From Topomyia yanbarensis (lineage: Eukaryota; Arthropoda; Insecta; Diptera; Culicidae), in NCBI RefSeq assembly GCF_030247195.1, contig NC_080672.1:91646113-91710112 (forward strand): 64,000 nucleotides of DNA. The letters are read 5' to 3'. The notes under the pieces are model-generated. The model was not told the origin of the DNA. It made no database searches and saw only the letters and a program-made list of their open reading frames with translations. The translations under genes were made by a program, and so were the position numbers. Each line of letters begins with the position of its first letter. Positions within the stretch are counted from its first letter, which is position 1. Shown one piece after another: positions 21,501-34,990 of the stretch.

Positions 21501-24500
21501 TTTTATCGCCACCGCAACATATTTATTTCGTGGACTTGTTGACTTTTCTCGGTGAAAATGAAGACAGCAAATTTTACCATTATTACATGTAACGTTTCGG
21601 CTTACTGTTATTCAGCCATCGTCGGACGCATAATCTTATCTAACACATCCTCCATTCACTCGAACACTCGTTAAACTTGAAATTTCAACATAATTCACAC
21701 AATTATTACAAATGACGATGAGATTGTTTACGTACTTACGCCATGCTCCCTCGTTTTCCAGAGCATACCGAAGCAAAGAAAAATCACTCTTATTTGCGTT
21801 AATTGCTGCCAAAAGTATACAAAAGAGTAGAAGCGAATACGGCAGCAACTTTCACCCGTTCCGCTTCGGATTACTTTCAGTTTCTCCGGGCACTGGGAAC
21901 AATCCTATTGTTTCCCAGTAATTACAAATGCCTCGCTTAAGGGCCCTTTTTTGGGTTCCTCCGTAGCGAATGGTAACAAGATGTGATGGCGGTACATCCG
22001 GACGAGTTGAAAAATTCCGTCTTAAATATCTAGAATTTCTTTCTTTGCTTATCCGACACAAAACAACACTAAACGGGTCACCTTATTGTTGTTATTTTTG
22101 CATTCCCTCCCGGCAGTCGTCCGAGGATCCATGTCGTGTTGGCTGTAAAGGGAGATACAGCGTGTGGTTGAGGTTCAGGAGCGAAAAGGAATCCTTTCAG
22201 TACTTTCGTTCTCATGTTCGCTCCAACGGATGATTCTAATCATGTTCCTATTTCCTTTGTCTTGTTTTCTTATAGCAGTAAGCTTGAATCTAGTTGGTAC
22301 CGCCACATGGTACTATCTTTGATTTTAGGCCTGAGTTTAGTCCGGGCTAAGACGTTAGTACCTGTCATTGCAGAAATGGCTGCACCCTGAAGCCAAATGA
22401 AAACAGTGTAAAAGGCCGCCATGTTCCTCTTGCATACATCTCAATAATTTGAATCAACTTTTTGAACTTTATGTGCAATATTATGGTCCATGTTGCACAC
22501 AAACCATATGAGGGCAAGTAAGCAAGTTTTATCCCGTACGAAAAACAGGTGTAATCGAATTTTAAATGCATTTTTTTAAATATTCTTTATCGTCCTATAT
22601 CTAGAAGGTGCTACACGCTCATTTCAAAACGCCACATCGAAGAGTTATATTGCAGGTTAGCAGAAGTCGAATCATATTGAAACAAACTGTCGAACGAAAT
22701 TTTATAATTGGATTCAGAGATGAAAATTGTTTTCGTTCGTTAGTTTACCTATGGCTATCAAAATGAGTGAAGTTTAATTTGCTCACAATTTTTAGTTATT
22801 TTTACATGAGGAAAAGAATATATAATCACAATTTGTTCACTTTTCTAGTTGTATCTGTATCATATACTCACAAAGAACACCATAAGCAAGTGGAAGTTTA
22901 TTTATATTTTTACTGCTTTTGAAAGGGTTCAAAACTAAGACTGAATAATGAAGCCATGCCATATAGCCGTATTTTGATCGTTATTTAAATGTTATCGGAG
23001 CTTGCTTGTATTGTTTCGTAATTTATAATTTTCTATCATATCTTGAACGATTTGCATTTCCGCTGTAGTACAAATTTTCGTTTAATTCTTTATGATAGAA
23101 CAGATATGCACAGGGTATGAAAGAGCTGTGAAAGCTGAGACTAGACAGATGACTTGGCAAAATGACGCAAAAAGTTGAATACGGAAAAATCGCTTAAATC
23201 GTGTCGGAACTTAAGGGGAGTTGTGTAAGGTATTATCGGCAAAAAATTGGATACTTTAATTTTTTTTCGATGCAAAGATTCTTTGTCTTTTCAGTCAGGC
23301 ACCACATCGAAATCTTGTTTTGCGGTATACACCATAACTCAAAATCTACTGGACAAACGTTGAGACATTTGCACAGTTGTTTTTCACAACATTTCACAAG
23401 TAATTAAGGGAGCTTTTATTTTTTGGTCAATTGTCGATTTTTTCGTAGTACTTTGAAACCAAAGTCCGATTATTGCTAAAACAACGATTAACATGTTATT
23501 GTGAAATAATAATATTTAGCAGTTTGCAAAAAGCTCTTGTAGTTGCCTGGGCAATGATGTGAAGAAGAAGAATTGTGCAAAATTCAGAACGATTGGTCCA
23601 AGAAATTTTGTCTGCATCCAGTATCAGGTTCAATTTGTAAATTTATAATTATCAATTCATTATCAGACAGATGGCAGACTATAAGAAGTAACTAATTATA
23701 ATTTTTATGTTACTTATTATAATTTTTATTTATTAAAATTACTGGGTATTTCAGGCATGATTGGATAATCGTGCTGATAATTTGAATTACTTCATTTTCA
23801 GCAAAGTAGGTCTGTCAAATTCTATATGCATGGTTAGTAGACTAGTTGGGTAGGATGGTATAATAAGCCCCGCCAGGCTAAAATTTCAGATTTTCATTCC
23901 ATGGACGACATAATTATCTGAAGCAAATAAATAATTTTTATGGCATTTTTTATGTGTTGCAGAACAGCAACTGATACAAACTTTTCAAAAGATGTAAGCT
24001 TCCACTCTTTTTCTATAAGCATTTGATTTAATTTGGAACAGTCAGATTTGGCTGAACTGACAAACTACTACGTGTAATGTTAGAGAAGCTCTTCAAGCGC
24101 CTAACAGTACACTCTATAACGTTCTCGATAGTATGCACCATTATTAGCAAAATAACGTTTTAGTCAATTATGGATCTTAAATAATAAATTGTTTAAGCGG
24201 TTACTCCACTGTGGAATTTTAAAGCAATCGATTTTTTATTTATTAGTCTAAAATGTGCTTTAGGATGTAAAAAATGATATCCCAAAACATGGAAAACGAA
24301 AACAATTCAAAAATATAATTTTCAATAATGCAAACTTTAACCGCGTTTTTCTCGAAACCACTGGCCGGAAATGTAACTCGAGCAAATGATTTTTGGTCGC
24401 TTTGAAATTTTCACAGTATATTCAAAATTGATTTTTCTAGTCACGTACGCAGGATTAAATTTTTTATTGCTTACCTTTTTATTGATTATCGATTTTGTGT

Positions 24501-24890
24501 AGATTTTTATGACATTCTCTACGTTTTTTCACTCAAAACTGCGCCATTTCGCTTAAAATCAAAATATCGAAAAAGTCCTATGTACATCGCTATTGACATA
24601 AGGAATTAGAAAAACTTTAGTTTTCGGCGCTAGGTCAAAAATCACGGGAGATAGATTTCCGACCGTGGACCCCTTCCAAAAAAACGCGCATGGGGTGAAA
24701 ATGCTGCAGAGCCGCCATCTTGTGATGAAATTGCTCGAAAAAATTATTTTATTTGATGCAATACTTATGTTATAAATCCCATTCAACAAGATGTCGATTC
24801 ACCATTTTATTGAGCAATAAAAAATTCTCGAAATAATCAGACTATTAAATGGCATAAACAGTGAATTTTAAATTAACTTTATTGTACAGT
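21501..24890. other. No gene supported; partly unique sequence
   Basis: The segment 21590-22260 is somewhat G+C-richer with overlapping short frames on both strands (for example plus 21970-22233), but no domain, splice pattern or start context supports an exon. The remainder is AT-rich and featureless to the eye. Confidence 0.35.
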
Positions 24891-24950
24891 TTTTTTAACA
24901 TAGCCGTGTATTGCTGATCAGAATGCAGCAATGCAAATGGCAGCATCATG
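24891..24950 (+). repeat. Dispersed repeat fragment, copy 1
   Basis: TTTTTTAACAT, then GATCAGAATGCAGC, then ATGGCAGCATC, matching 26968-27026 with moderate divergence in the same order and orientation. Confidence 0.5.
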
Positions 24951-26449
24951 TTACCGGAAGAAGACAAAAATATGCAAAAATTTGTCATGAATTTCTTGCA
25001 TACATTTCGTTATTTTCAATCCTGTCTTCGGCTTTCTTCTGGATAAATATGGCTCTCTTTGCTCGCAATAAAGATGGCAATAAATAAGCCAGTTTATCAG
25101 GTAGGAAAGACAAGCGCTGTCGAATTACACTAATAAAATAAAATACCAATTAATGCGTAGAAAACTACGCATTTTCAATAAAAGTGGAATAACCCATTAA
25201 GTGGGTAAAGAGTTCGTATCCATAAATGAATACAGCTCTTGTACGTCAACCTGGGTATGTTTTACCCTTTATTTTTCGCAGAACTTTTACAACAAAACGC
25301 GTGAAAAATATCCATTCATGAAAATCGCGCCAGAATGAAATATACTGTCAATAGAATTATTTCTGAATTAAAAAAACATAAAATAACATTCATTTCACAT
25401 TATTGTCTCCTTAGCTAGCTACTTAACAAAATAAAACCGCCAACTGAATATATTTTTAATGGCTGGATCTTTTGGCTGCTCTAAAAATGCCAAACGCATA
25501 TTTGCAACATTCTCAGTAGTTTAAACAGCCGTTTTTTATGAGCATTGCCGAAATGTTCCGTTTCCGCCACGTACTCAGATGCAGGCCGGTAATTTGCAGC
25601 TTCCGCTATGAACCTTAGTTTGCAGGTTAACTCGCTTGAAATAATTCTTAATGACTTTTCACTCATTATTAAGATCAGTATATCCATTGACATTATCTCA
25701 TCGAGTAGTTGTGAAATGAATAAAAAGCACCAATTGTTATAAGCAATAAAATACCCATTTTTTGACAGCTCATAAAATGGGTAAAGTTTTTTTTACAGTG
25801 TTTATCTACCCGCATTTTTTTATTTCCTCGTTCTTTTCCTTCTATTTGCACGCTTGATTCCAATTGCACATCAAAGGGTTACAGTAGAGCACGTTTGGAT
25901 AAATTGAGATCTATTCAATCAAAATAAATTGTAAATAATTGATTTTAAATATGTGCAATGTTTCAATAAGAATAAAATCACATAAAACTTCTGAGTACAA
26001 AATGTTTTGAAATTTATTGTGAACACAACGGTGATCAATATATTTATTTCGATTTATGGCATAAATCGTTCCAATTTGCATTGATGCATTATAGAAATAT
26101 ATCTATATTCTGCCCGCCACAGTGCAAAAAAATGAAATATAACGCTCGTGAATATAAATGATCATTCTGTCAAAGTTTAATTTTCTGTTTGATCTTTGTT
26201 TACTTTTTATATAAACCTCGCTGAAAAACGTGTGTAATTTTAATTCGCAGACCTTCATTGATAATTGATATTTATTCCAAACTTGGGAAAATTCACTTGA
26301 AACGAAAATAAATGTTCTCCCCCACGTCGATAGGTATCGATTAGAATGACACTCACAGTTCATTTTAAATTCACAATGAAATATTTTAACCAATTTTTTA
26401 ATCAAAGTATGAAATCTCGTAAACATATAATTCCGACTTAAAAGCAAGT
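24951..26449. other. No gene; hairpins and AT-rich DNA
   Basis: AATGCGTAG-AAAA-CTACGCATT is a perfect short hairpin at 25152-25173. Paired ACCCATT/TGGGTAAA motifs near 25190-25270 and 25745-25800 suggest a decayed repeat. No coding sequence is supported. Confidence 0.4.
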
Positions 26450-26609
26450 CTGTCAAAATTCTCTTTCAAAGGGAATTCCGGACAAACCGTTACTCGCCAA
26501 TCACAAATGTTGGCAGTAAACAAAAGAGAAACATTTTCTCTTCCATTAATTGCTATGAACTGTGTTTATCGGTTTGTCCGGAATTTCCTTTCAAAGAGAA
26601 TTTTGACAG
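26450..26609. mobile_element. 160-bp MITE with 40-bp TIRs
   Basis: Arms 26450-26489 and 26570-26609 are inverted repeats with two mismatches, starting CTGTCAAAATTCTCTTT and continuing into ATTCCGGACAAACCG. The centre has no coding sequence. No clear target duplication was seen. Confidence 0.8.
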
Positions 26610-26967
26610 TTGGGTTTTAACCAGTAATCATATTTTTGTCGAGAAATAACTATCATGGCACCAATTACAACCGATGGTTTGGCCACCTCTAACTCGACGA
26701 GCGCCTATTCAAACTGAATGCAAACATGCATACGTATATCAATTTATTTTCTTTTGTGTATATTATGTCACTACAAAGTACTGCACATCATCGGCCAACT
26801 TTCAACTATCCAACACGTTAAAGTTCTATGTTCAGAAACATATTAGCAACAAGTTGACAAAATTGTTCTCAAACCCTATGGAACGAGATATTTGACGAAG
26901 AAAAGCTATTTTACTGCAAGAAAATATCGGAATGAATTTACTCATTTTCTTTAACATGAATTTGTTG

Positions 26968-27026
26968 TTTTTTAACATTGACGTGTAACGTAGATCAGAA
27001 CGCAGCCATATAAATGACAGCATCGT
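26968..27026 (+). repeat. Dispersed repeat fragment, copy 2
   Basis: TTTTTTAACATTGACGTGTA, then GATCAGAACGCAGCC, then ATGACAGCATC. Diverged match to 24891-24950. Confidence 0.5.
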
Positions 27027-27059
27027 TTGATTAAAGCTTACCAAATATTTTAGGCCGGT

Positions 27060-29990
27060 TTAAAAGTTAGTCCGGTTTAAAAACAGTTAGTACGGCTTTG
27101 TGCTTACGGCTATTAGTGTAGTTCTGTTTTATCTATAACTTTTTAAAATACATATTATTTTACTTTAACAAAAACTGAACAAAAAGAAACATTAAAAGAA
27201 CCAATTTGTAGCTGGGAGCACACAGCCTAATTGAGAGAAGCTGGATTTCAATGTTTCGCATTCATCTCGTCAGTAACTGACACCAACTTGGGGCCAATTG
27301 GACGATAAATCCAAACTAGCACCAAATTAACACCAGTTTAACTTCAAATCCAACCAGTTCGCACACCATATATGAATACCTAAAGACTATTGTTTACATG
27401 ATTTGGTTAAGTACTATTCAGCCCACAATACATCTGCTTGAATATTGTCCATTTAATTTTCAGTTGAATCAAATCGGTGTTTTGTAAACAAATTAGTGCA
27501 CTATCCTATTAAAGCGTTTCAGCCCCCTTTGTTATACCTTGCTATTACGCGAAACCACTCGTTGTAGTTGTTTTGTATCCAAACTTTGCCGAATATCCGT
27601 AAACGATTGGAATAATTTCTTTTTCGAATTGTTTTTTTCTTCTCGATACTCCATTGAACCGAATACAGCATTACTCTAGCGTAGCAAATCGGAAGTAAAC
27701 ATCGTTTCGAAATCGGTGTCACGTTTTTCTTGCTGAACAAACACCTCCGGTGTTATCGCTTATTGCATCTCGGCAGCAGAAAGGTCGAGGCGAGTCGAAC
27801 GATGGCACTATGGTGATAGTAGAGGGTGGTACTGTAATGAATTATACTCATAGAATTTAATGTAAAAAACAGTTTTTATTGTCGGCTTCCGTTTTTATAA
27901 AAGACCAATAGTTGCACAAGACTGAGAAATTACTTTGTTAGGATGTGTTCCAAATTTTCAATTGAGTGCAGTTTCCGTGCATTTCGTTGATCACTGTTTT
28001 TGGATATTATATCACGTTGTTGGTTTTTTACACACAAGAACTTATTCGCGGAAATAAATCGAAGTATTAAAAGTAAGCAAAGCTTGTCGATGGGAAAATG
28101 AACCTTAAAATGTGCCACAAACTCTGTCATTCTGAAATGTGTTATTTGAAAATCGATAGAACTAACACCTACTACGCCTCGAGTCCGAATTGTTTGCATG
28201 AAGTGACAAGACAATGCACAGATTTTTTTATAATACCGCTGCCGGTCATTCATCGTACACACACACATTGTACGTGATTGGTTTTATTTCATCATTGTTT
28301 CCGCAATGACAGGAATCGATATACTGTCATAACGGTCCAGAACTCGTCTTCTTTTAAGATTGTTGTTTTATTTTGAAAACTTCAAAAATGTGTTATGCTT
28401 ATCATAAGTTTATATGACATTCCATTTCCGATTGCCACGGAAAATCTTAAAGCTAGTTATTGTCAGTCATGATAACTTCTTTTCAATATCCATTATCAGA
28501 CGGTCAAACTGGGTCAGTAATGACGAGAATAACTCTCCATTTAATTCGGATGTTTGTTTGTCACCTCGTTTAGATTAGATACTAGGTATCGAATGGTGTT
28601 TAAAAAAGTTTACCACACTTCTCACGTTCTCTATTATATTTGAGTTCCATTATGTTGGGATCTGGAATCTTTGCAGTTATCAGACATTCTCTGAATACTT
28701 TTAAGAGTTCTAAACAAATTAGACTTGGTTTCGTTCAGCAATTTCGTCGCGTTGTCGTAAAATAATTTGGATTGATGAGCTCCTCCCTTTTTTATTCAAT
28801 TCGTTTATTAGATTTTGTACGTTTGCGTTTGCTTAAAGGTGCCAATTTCTTAATTTTGCTTTCCTTTATCTGGGTATCACAGACAGGGCAGAGAGGTTGA
28901 ACGATGATGACAGAGTGGGGGAAAATATTAACTTTCAGTATCAGGTATCGGTAGATCAACGGCGTGGATTACAGATTCAGACCCTTCAACAGGGAGCATC
29001 AGGTACTGAGACGCCAGGTTGACCTTCTCGAACCGGCAGGGGTTCTTCCAGACGATTTCCTAGTACGACTAAGATGCGGATCGGCAACACACCGAGATGG
29101 ACGTATGATGTTTGTGCTGTAGGTCTTATCTTGCCCAAAGAAGCAATTGCAACTTGTTGAAAGTTTTAAATGTTGCACAACTGCTACACAATATTTTTTA
29201 TTGTTGGATATATCTGAAAATAATTTCCACGGGTTTTTTAAACTGATTGGGCAACTATGTAACTATAGAGCTGGCCTATAGTGTTAAGTATGCAAACATC
29301 AATAACAGGTGTGAAACTATTCAGAAACTTTGCTAACTTGCACAAACAGTCTAACAAGTTGCAAATGCCTCTTTGTTTGCCATTCCACCCTAAAACAGAA
29401 CTGTCCAACTACCTAGTGCTCGACAAATGGCACAGCTATTGTTTTCATCATTTTGCTGCAATTAGGAACATGTTGCACAACATACAAACAAAGTGCGCTT
29501 TTTCCATAACATAGTTGTTACCAAGAGAGGTACAAATACTATACAGTAACAAAGCGTGCTACTTGGGTGGTTGACTCGCTCGACATAGATATTTCGTATA
29601 ACCTTGAAGGCGCCTCAAACTATCGTTGGTGTAATGGCAGAAGAGGGCACTTCTGAGCATGATAAGAAAATAAAAGAGGCAGTTAAATCTGTATATTGCT
29701 AGTATTAGACTTCCCATGAACATCGACAATTTTGTACTTCTGTACAAAATTTCGTGCACGCGTTCAACCTCAAACATGCTTCGTACCGATGTACAGGTTC
29801 AAGGTGTACAAACTCTAGTTCAAACATCCGTGTACGCACATCGGGTGCGTACACGACAACGATTTGCACAAGGCAAAAAGAGTCAACGCTAGTGATGATG
29901 AGAGTGAGAAAGAGAAAACTAGTGCCTCGAACCTACGTGTACGTATATGGGGCTCGGTTGTGCAGGCGAACATGTGCACGTGTTTAGGTA
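27060..29990. other. No gene supported
   Basis: Mostly AT-rich. A G+C-richer patch at about 28860-29130 was read on both strands and has stops in every frame. From 29740 to 29990 the sequence is dense in GTACACG/CGTACAC-type words, which continue beyond the insertion ending at 32703. Confidence 0.35.
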
Positions 29991-30017
29991 CGAAATAGCG
30001 TGTTTGAGTTCGTACAC
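29991..30017 (+). repeat. Left copy of a 27-bp direct repeat, candidate target duplication
   Basis: Begins CGAAATAGCGTGTTTG and ends TTCGTACAC. Identical over 27 bp to 32704-32730, with different bases immediately outside on both sides. Confidence 0.7.
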
Positions 30018-32703
30018 CCTGGGCTTGGGTGATGAGCCTAATGGGCGCGTACTCTTGCTTGGTCGATAAGAGTGGGAGATCCGAGCGAGTGCTGGTTCAT
30101 TGACCTCTGAATCTCATGACTAATAATCATTCGATCGAGTGTTTTGGCGGGCGGCTGATATGGATGTTTCTACTTTCAAATGGGGGAACATGCTGGTTCG
30201 GTTGTTCGGGGACTCATTTGATCTTGAGCATAGTGATCGAGTCATTCGATTCGGATCGATGGACTGTCATCTATAAGAGATGATCAGACTGAAGGTGGGT
30301 GTTTTTATCTCTTAAATCGCTCTGTTGCTCTGGCTCGTGAAGATGGCGAGTAACACTCGTTTATAACGAATCGGATTCGCTGTTTTCAGAAACAGAGATG
30401 ACAATCTCTTATGGATAGAACCTTCTCTTAAACATACTGTTCAGCCACTAGTTAATGCTCAACTAGATCAACTTAATAGACTGAAACACGTAGTTTTTGA
30501 AGAAATCCAATCCACGTGAACCACATCACCAAACACCTAAAAGTAGTTTAGATGCATGTAATATCTATTTCTGTGTTATCTATTATCTTATCTATTCTAT
30601 TATCTATTAATATCTATTTCTTTATCCCTCTCGCAGGAGGATTGACGGTATTGTAAACATCATCAGGCCACAATAGACTAAATAGAATTATCTAAATATA
30701 AGGACCCTTCGCTCATTTTGGTTTCTATTTGCACCAAGTGCTACTACTAGAGGTTAATTAGTTTTTATGTCAATAATCCACCAATCATTATGACGCAAGA
30801 TTTTATTTATATAAGAAGCCCGCTTCAAGATGTTGATTACAATACGCCTCAATAGTGGTGTATCGAGGAGGCCGGGAGGGCTGGTAGGAGCCTTTTTTCT
30901 GTCCTTTATCTTTCTTCTATTCACTCGCTCATAAACAACAATCAACTAGTAACAAATAGATAATTGAGAAAGGATGTGCTATGTGTGGTGGTTGGGTATT
31001 CAAGTATTAGTAGTGTTTGAAGTACTAATGTATGTCTTTCATGTTATGATCATAACTTTAGTTGTATCTTGTACCTGTTTTATCTATTGCGTCTCTCATA
31101 TATTGTCTTTTATCTCTTCTTTTCGAATCCTATACTGCCATTCTACTCTCGCCTTCAGCTGGGTCAGCAAAGATGGTGATAGCCAACATCTTAACACTCA
31201 CACATTCTCAAACGCGGTCTCAAGCGGGAACCTACAAAAATGCCCTCGCGCGCGCGATTACGAATCGGTCACGTCCGGAGGTCTACCCTTGATCCCAGAA
31301 GCCTGGGTCCATGCCTTCAGCTGGACCAATTGGGCAAGTACGCTCATACCTATTCGGCGGCACGTCTCATGGCGACATAACCGGGAAGCTTATCGATATA
31401 AGGGATCCCACTCTCTGCCAGAATTCTGGCCGCACACCGAAAATTTTATATCAGATTCACGGTTCGCGCGACCATTCAAGAACACACAACACACGCAAAT
31501 ATGTTAGAAAATCACGTTAGCGTACAAACGTTAGAACCCCTCACGATTTTCTAAACAACCTACGCCAACCACCTCGCAAGCATGATTGTACCCCGGTGAT
31601 AAGGTTAACGTCTCAGCGCTCATAAACTTACCAACGCGATCTCAAGCGTTAATCTACAAACTCCCGCGTTCGCGCCATCATGAATCGGAATCGTCCGGAA
31701 GTCTCTATCCTCGGTACCAACAGTCTAGGTCCATGTTAATTTAAAAAAAAATAAATAAAATTGAAGAATTAAAAAAAAATTGCTCCCATATCCACTAAAC
31801 AAAACGTTCCATGGTGACATGACCGGGAACTCTAGTGATATGGGATAACTCACTCCCTGTCAGAATGTGATCCGTACACCAAACTAAATATTAGAATGAC
31901 GGTCCGCGAATATATGAATGGCCGCAGGGTTTCAAAATCGAATTTATACACGCGAAGTCACATACACGCGAGCACACGCGACAAATACGTCAACATACGA
32001 ACGCTTAAGCCCTTCGCGATCATCTACGCACACCTATTCCCGCTATCGCGCAAACTTGATAACACTCCGGTAATTATGTGAACGTTTTAGTACTTACGAA
32101 GTTACGAACGCGAATCCGCAAACGCGCGCGATCATGAATCGGTCACGTCCGGAAATCTTTAGCCATCATTCTAGTAATTTAGGTCCATACATTCAGTTGG
32201 ACCAATCACAAAAATAAAGCTCATATCCACTAGACCACACGCTCTACGGCGACATCGCCGGGAACTCGTGATATGGAAGATCTCACTTTCATTTAGCATC
32301 TGAGCCGTACACCAAATATAAAGTATTAGATTCACGTTCCGCGCACGATTATCCAAAGAACACACGCGAATATGCGAAATGCACACGGTTATAAAATAGA
32401 TTTTATATACGCGAGGTTACATACACGTTAGCACACGCGACATACAAACGCACACGCGATCGAACACGTTAACGTACAAATGCTCGAACCCTTCGCGATG
32501 ATACATACGATCGCGAGTCCCTACGTCCGCACATACCTGAACCGTACAATGAATATCACATTCAGAATCACGGCCCGCTACAATTGGCCTAATGCAGTGT
32601 TTTATTGGGCGACATTGCCTGTCTCGTCTGCAAATTGTAGTATGTGATTCTGACGGGGAGCCCTTCCGAGAACCTAGCTCTACAGCTCCAGTAGGACAAC
32701 TCT
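30018..32703 (+). mobile_element. 2.7-kb non-coding retroposon-like insertion, copy 1
   Basis: The segment is bounded exactly by 27-bp direct repeats. Its right part (about 30635-32700) is related to 58270-60495. Both contain a GACGGTATTG(T/C)AAACATCATCA block, a (T/C)GCCTC(A/G)AT block near TATCGAGGAG or CATCGAGGAG, tandem units with a CGGTCACGTCCGGA-type landmark at 31261, 31681 and 32135 (about 420-455 bp apart), and the same right end CTACAGCTCCAGTAGGACAA. No long frame or protein domain is visible. A conserved right end plus a long direct repeat suggests retroposition in plus orientation by another element's machinery. That is inference, and the class is unassigned. Confidence 0.55.
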
Positions 32704-32730
32704 CGAAATAGCGTGTTTGAGTTCGTACAC
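32704..32730 (+). repeat. Right copy of the 27-bp direct repeat
   Basis: Exact copy of 29991-30017 at the other end of the 30018-32703 insertion. Confidence 0.7.
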
Positions 32731-32789
32731 GAAGTGTGGGTATAATATGAGCACAGAACCAGAGCGAACATTGTTTGCGATGTGTATAT

Positions 32790-33775
32790 GGGAAGTCTGG
32801 CTAGTATATTAGGAGGGTGTATACGAGGGATGTATAGAGAAGGTCGCGACTTGCCAGTGCGTCTCGAACCGGAATGTTGGGTGATCTTCCTCGGGCCCGA
32901 AGGGAATTCAATAGGTGAGATCTTGCAGAGCAATACTCAGTGCATGCCCAGACAATATGTTCGATATCGTGATAGCCGTCGGAGATGAACGTCTACCATT
33001 TAGTGGTTGGACATGAGCCGTGATATCACATGAATGAAATACCGATCTACATCCATTCCTCTAATCCAAGGCTTCGTTGATACCTTCGGGATAATACAAT
33101 GTAGCCACCGTCCTAACTCTATTGCTCCATGATGCCTGCCAACTTTCTAGCGTGCTCTAACGAGGGATATTGAAAAATTCTTTCGTGGATCCTTCTAAAG
33201 TCTTAGCTAAAGAGTGCGATTCTTCATTACCTGGTAATCTTGTACGATCTTACAGATAAAGCACGCAGGAGCTGCCATATCTTCCTTAGAAAATATGAAG
33301 TGTTTTTAGGTTTAATCGAACGAAGAGCTTCTATTGAGCTGAGCCTATCCGAGACAATCACTTGCCTCCAGTCATAAGGGACAATGTTACCTTCTAGCAA
33401 CTTATTAAATAAATTAACAGGCATCATTTGATAGAGTCTGGCAGATTCTTCAAAAAGTTGAATTTAATTCTGCCTGGGCCAGAGCTTTATTTTCAAATGA
33501 TAAGAGAGCAAGTGAGAACTCCACTATCGAAAACGGTGTTTCGTTCGCGTTATCGTGAGGGAACGCCACGCGGTAGATCTTCTGTAACAGCTTGGGAATC
33601 CGGACAAATCTTCTTGGCAAAATCGTATATCCAACGGCTTAAATATTCCACGCTCTCGTTAGAACTGTTATTTAAGCGCCCGGCCGCTACCCAAAGAGTG
33701 CTCATCGATGTTTCTCTCGTCAGTCCTTCAACGAACCGGCGCCAGTAGCCACGTTTCTTGATTTTCATCAAATTC
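32790..33775 (-). pseudogene. I-clade retrotransposon ORF2 remnant (linker, RT start, RNase H, C-terminus)
   Basis: Read on the minus strand, broken frames give in order: a post-endonuclease linker (WRRFVEGLTRETSM, FAKKICPDS; 33771-33550), the start of the reverse transcriptase (NLFNKLLEGNIVPYDWRQ, ending near 33365), a piece of RNase H (SDRLSSIEALRSIKP; about 33360-33230) and the C-terminal region (CACGEGYHDIEH-like, about 33230-32790). The catalytic RT motifs are missing because the RT start is joined directly to RNase H. RNase H is characteristic of the I superclade. Frameshifts and stops separate the blocks, so it cannot be functional. Family naming rests on recalled mosquito I-element sequences. 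Confidence 0.75.
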
Positions 33776-33799
33776 TTCCTTTCCCTTCCTCCCGTCGTC

Positions 33800-34990
33800 C
33801 CTGTAGGTCTTATATGTGCGGGATCTTTTCCGCGTCTGATTCAAGAATGCTATTACTGCGGGGTGAAAGCTTATATCCTAATAAGCTTTTTAGAGGGTCA
33901 GAAATATTTAAAGCTGTAATAATACGGTTCACAATATCAGAGAATTTTATTAAGCGAGCTCTGGATTCTTTTTCAGGCTAAGATATGGGAACAATTGAGG
34001 TGTTTGATGTCCCCGGAAATGCTAAAAACTTCCTTTCTGAGCTCAGGTTTTTGAGATTTGGAGCTACTTGTTTCGGTTTTACATCAGTACTTCCTCGAGT
34101 AGTTATTTTTGGAGGGCTCTGAAAAAACGCCTTTTGTCCTTTGCAACGAAGCTCATGAGAAGAAATGTTCCTCCTTTTCCTATTGCTTTTAGGCACAGCA
34201 GAAGATGTTCCCTCATGGGATTCATCACAGTCGCATTCGTCAGTAGATAAGTTAGTATAGATGTTCGTAAAGACCGGTGGCGTAGCTATCTTTAGCATTT
34301 CTACAAAAGATCGCTTTACACGTCGCTGAAGAGCATTTAACTTTCTCCTCACGCTGTTTGTACGAGGGAAATGTCGGAAGATCACGTGGATTTCCCTCAC
34401 AGTAGAGACACTTTTCATCATCAAAGGGGATCACACAATCAACCGCACAATTCCCACCGCATTTCCCACAACGAGCCTTATAGCTACAATGGGAGGCTGT
34501 GTGCCCCAATTGTTTGCAGTTAGTATAGTTCATGACCCCCGGCACTAAAAGGCGAACGGCTAGACGAACCTTGTCGGTAGTTAGGTAGAGCCGACTCGGC
34601 GAAGGTCACCCGCTAGGAGTCTCAGTTGATATATGTCCTTTTTTCGTCAACTGCGACTGGTGCTGAATGCAAACTTTTCTACTCCAGTATCTTCACTGGC
34701 TGAAGTATGGGATCTTTAGATAAGCCAACCCCTTGTTCCAGCAAGTCCTCGCTCTTCAAATTCAACCCCAAAGACTTCAACCCGATTTCCAGGTACATAT
34801 ACTCAGCACTCGTTCGTAGTAGGCCCTAATTTAAACTATTTACCTTAAGCTTATCAGAGCGTATTTATTTTAGATAGTTCTGTCACAGCCGAATATCGTT
34901 CCGTCAGAACTCGAGAAATCTGCAATAGATTCAAATACTTTTTGTCTTTGGCCCGGAAGAAGATCACATAAGGGCCTGGCGTAAGAGTGG
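33800..34990 (-). pseudogene. I-clade retrotransposon ORF1 (Gag-like) remnant
   Basis: Several minus-strand frames together resemble the nucleic-acid-binding ORF1 protein of I-clade elements. An N-terminal block (PGPYVIFFRAKDKKYLNLLQ) lies at about 34985-34870, followed by GLKSLGLNL and GVGLSKDPILQPVKILE. A zinc-knuckle region follows (NCKQLGHTASHC then RCGKCGG, 34545-34440); the usual first Cys of the first knuckle reads Tyr. The C-terminal Ser/Lys-rich part (34424-33978) is in another frame. It lies directly upstream of the ORF2 remnant on the same strand, as in an I-type element. Frameshifted and dead. Confidence 0.75.
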
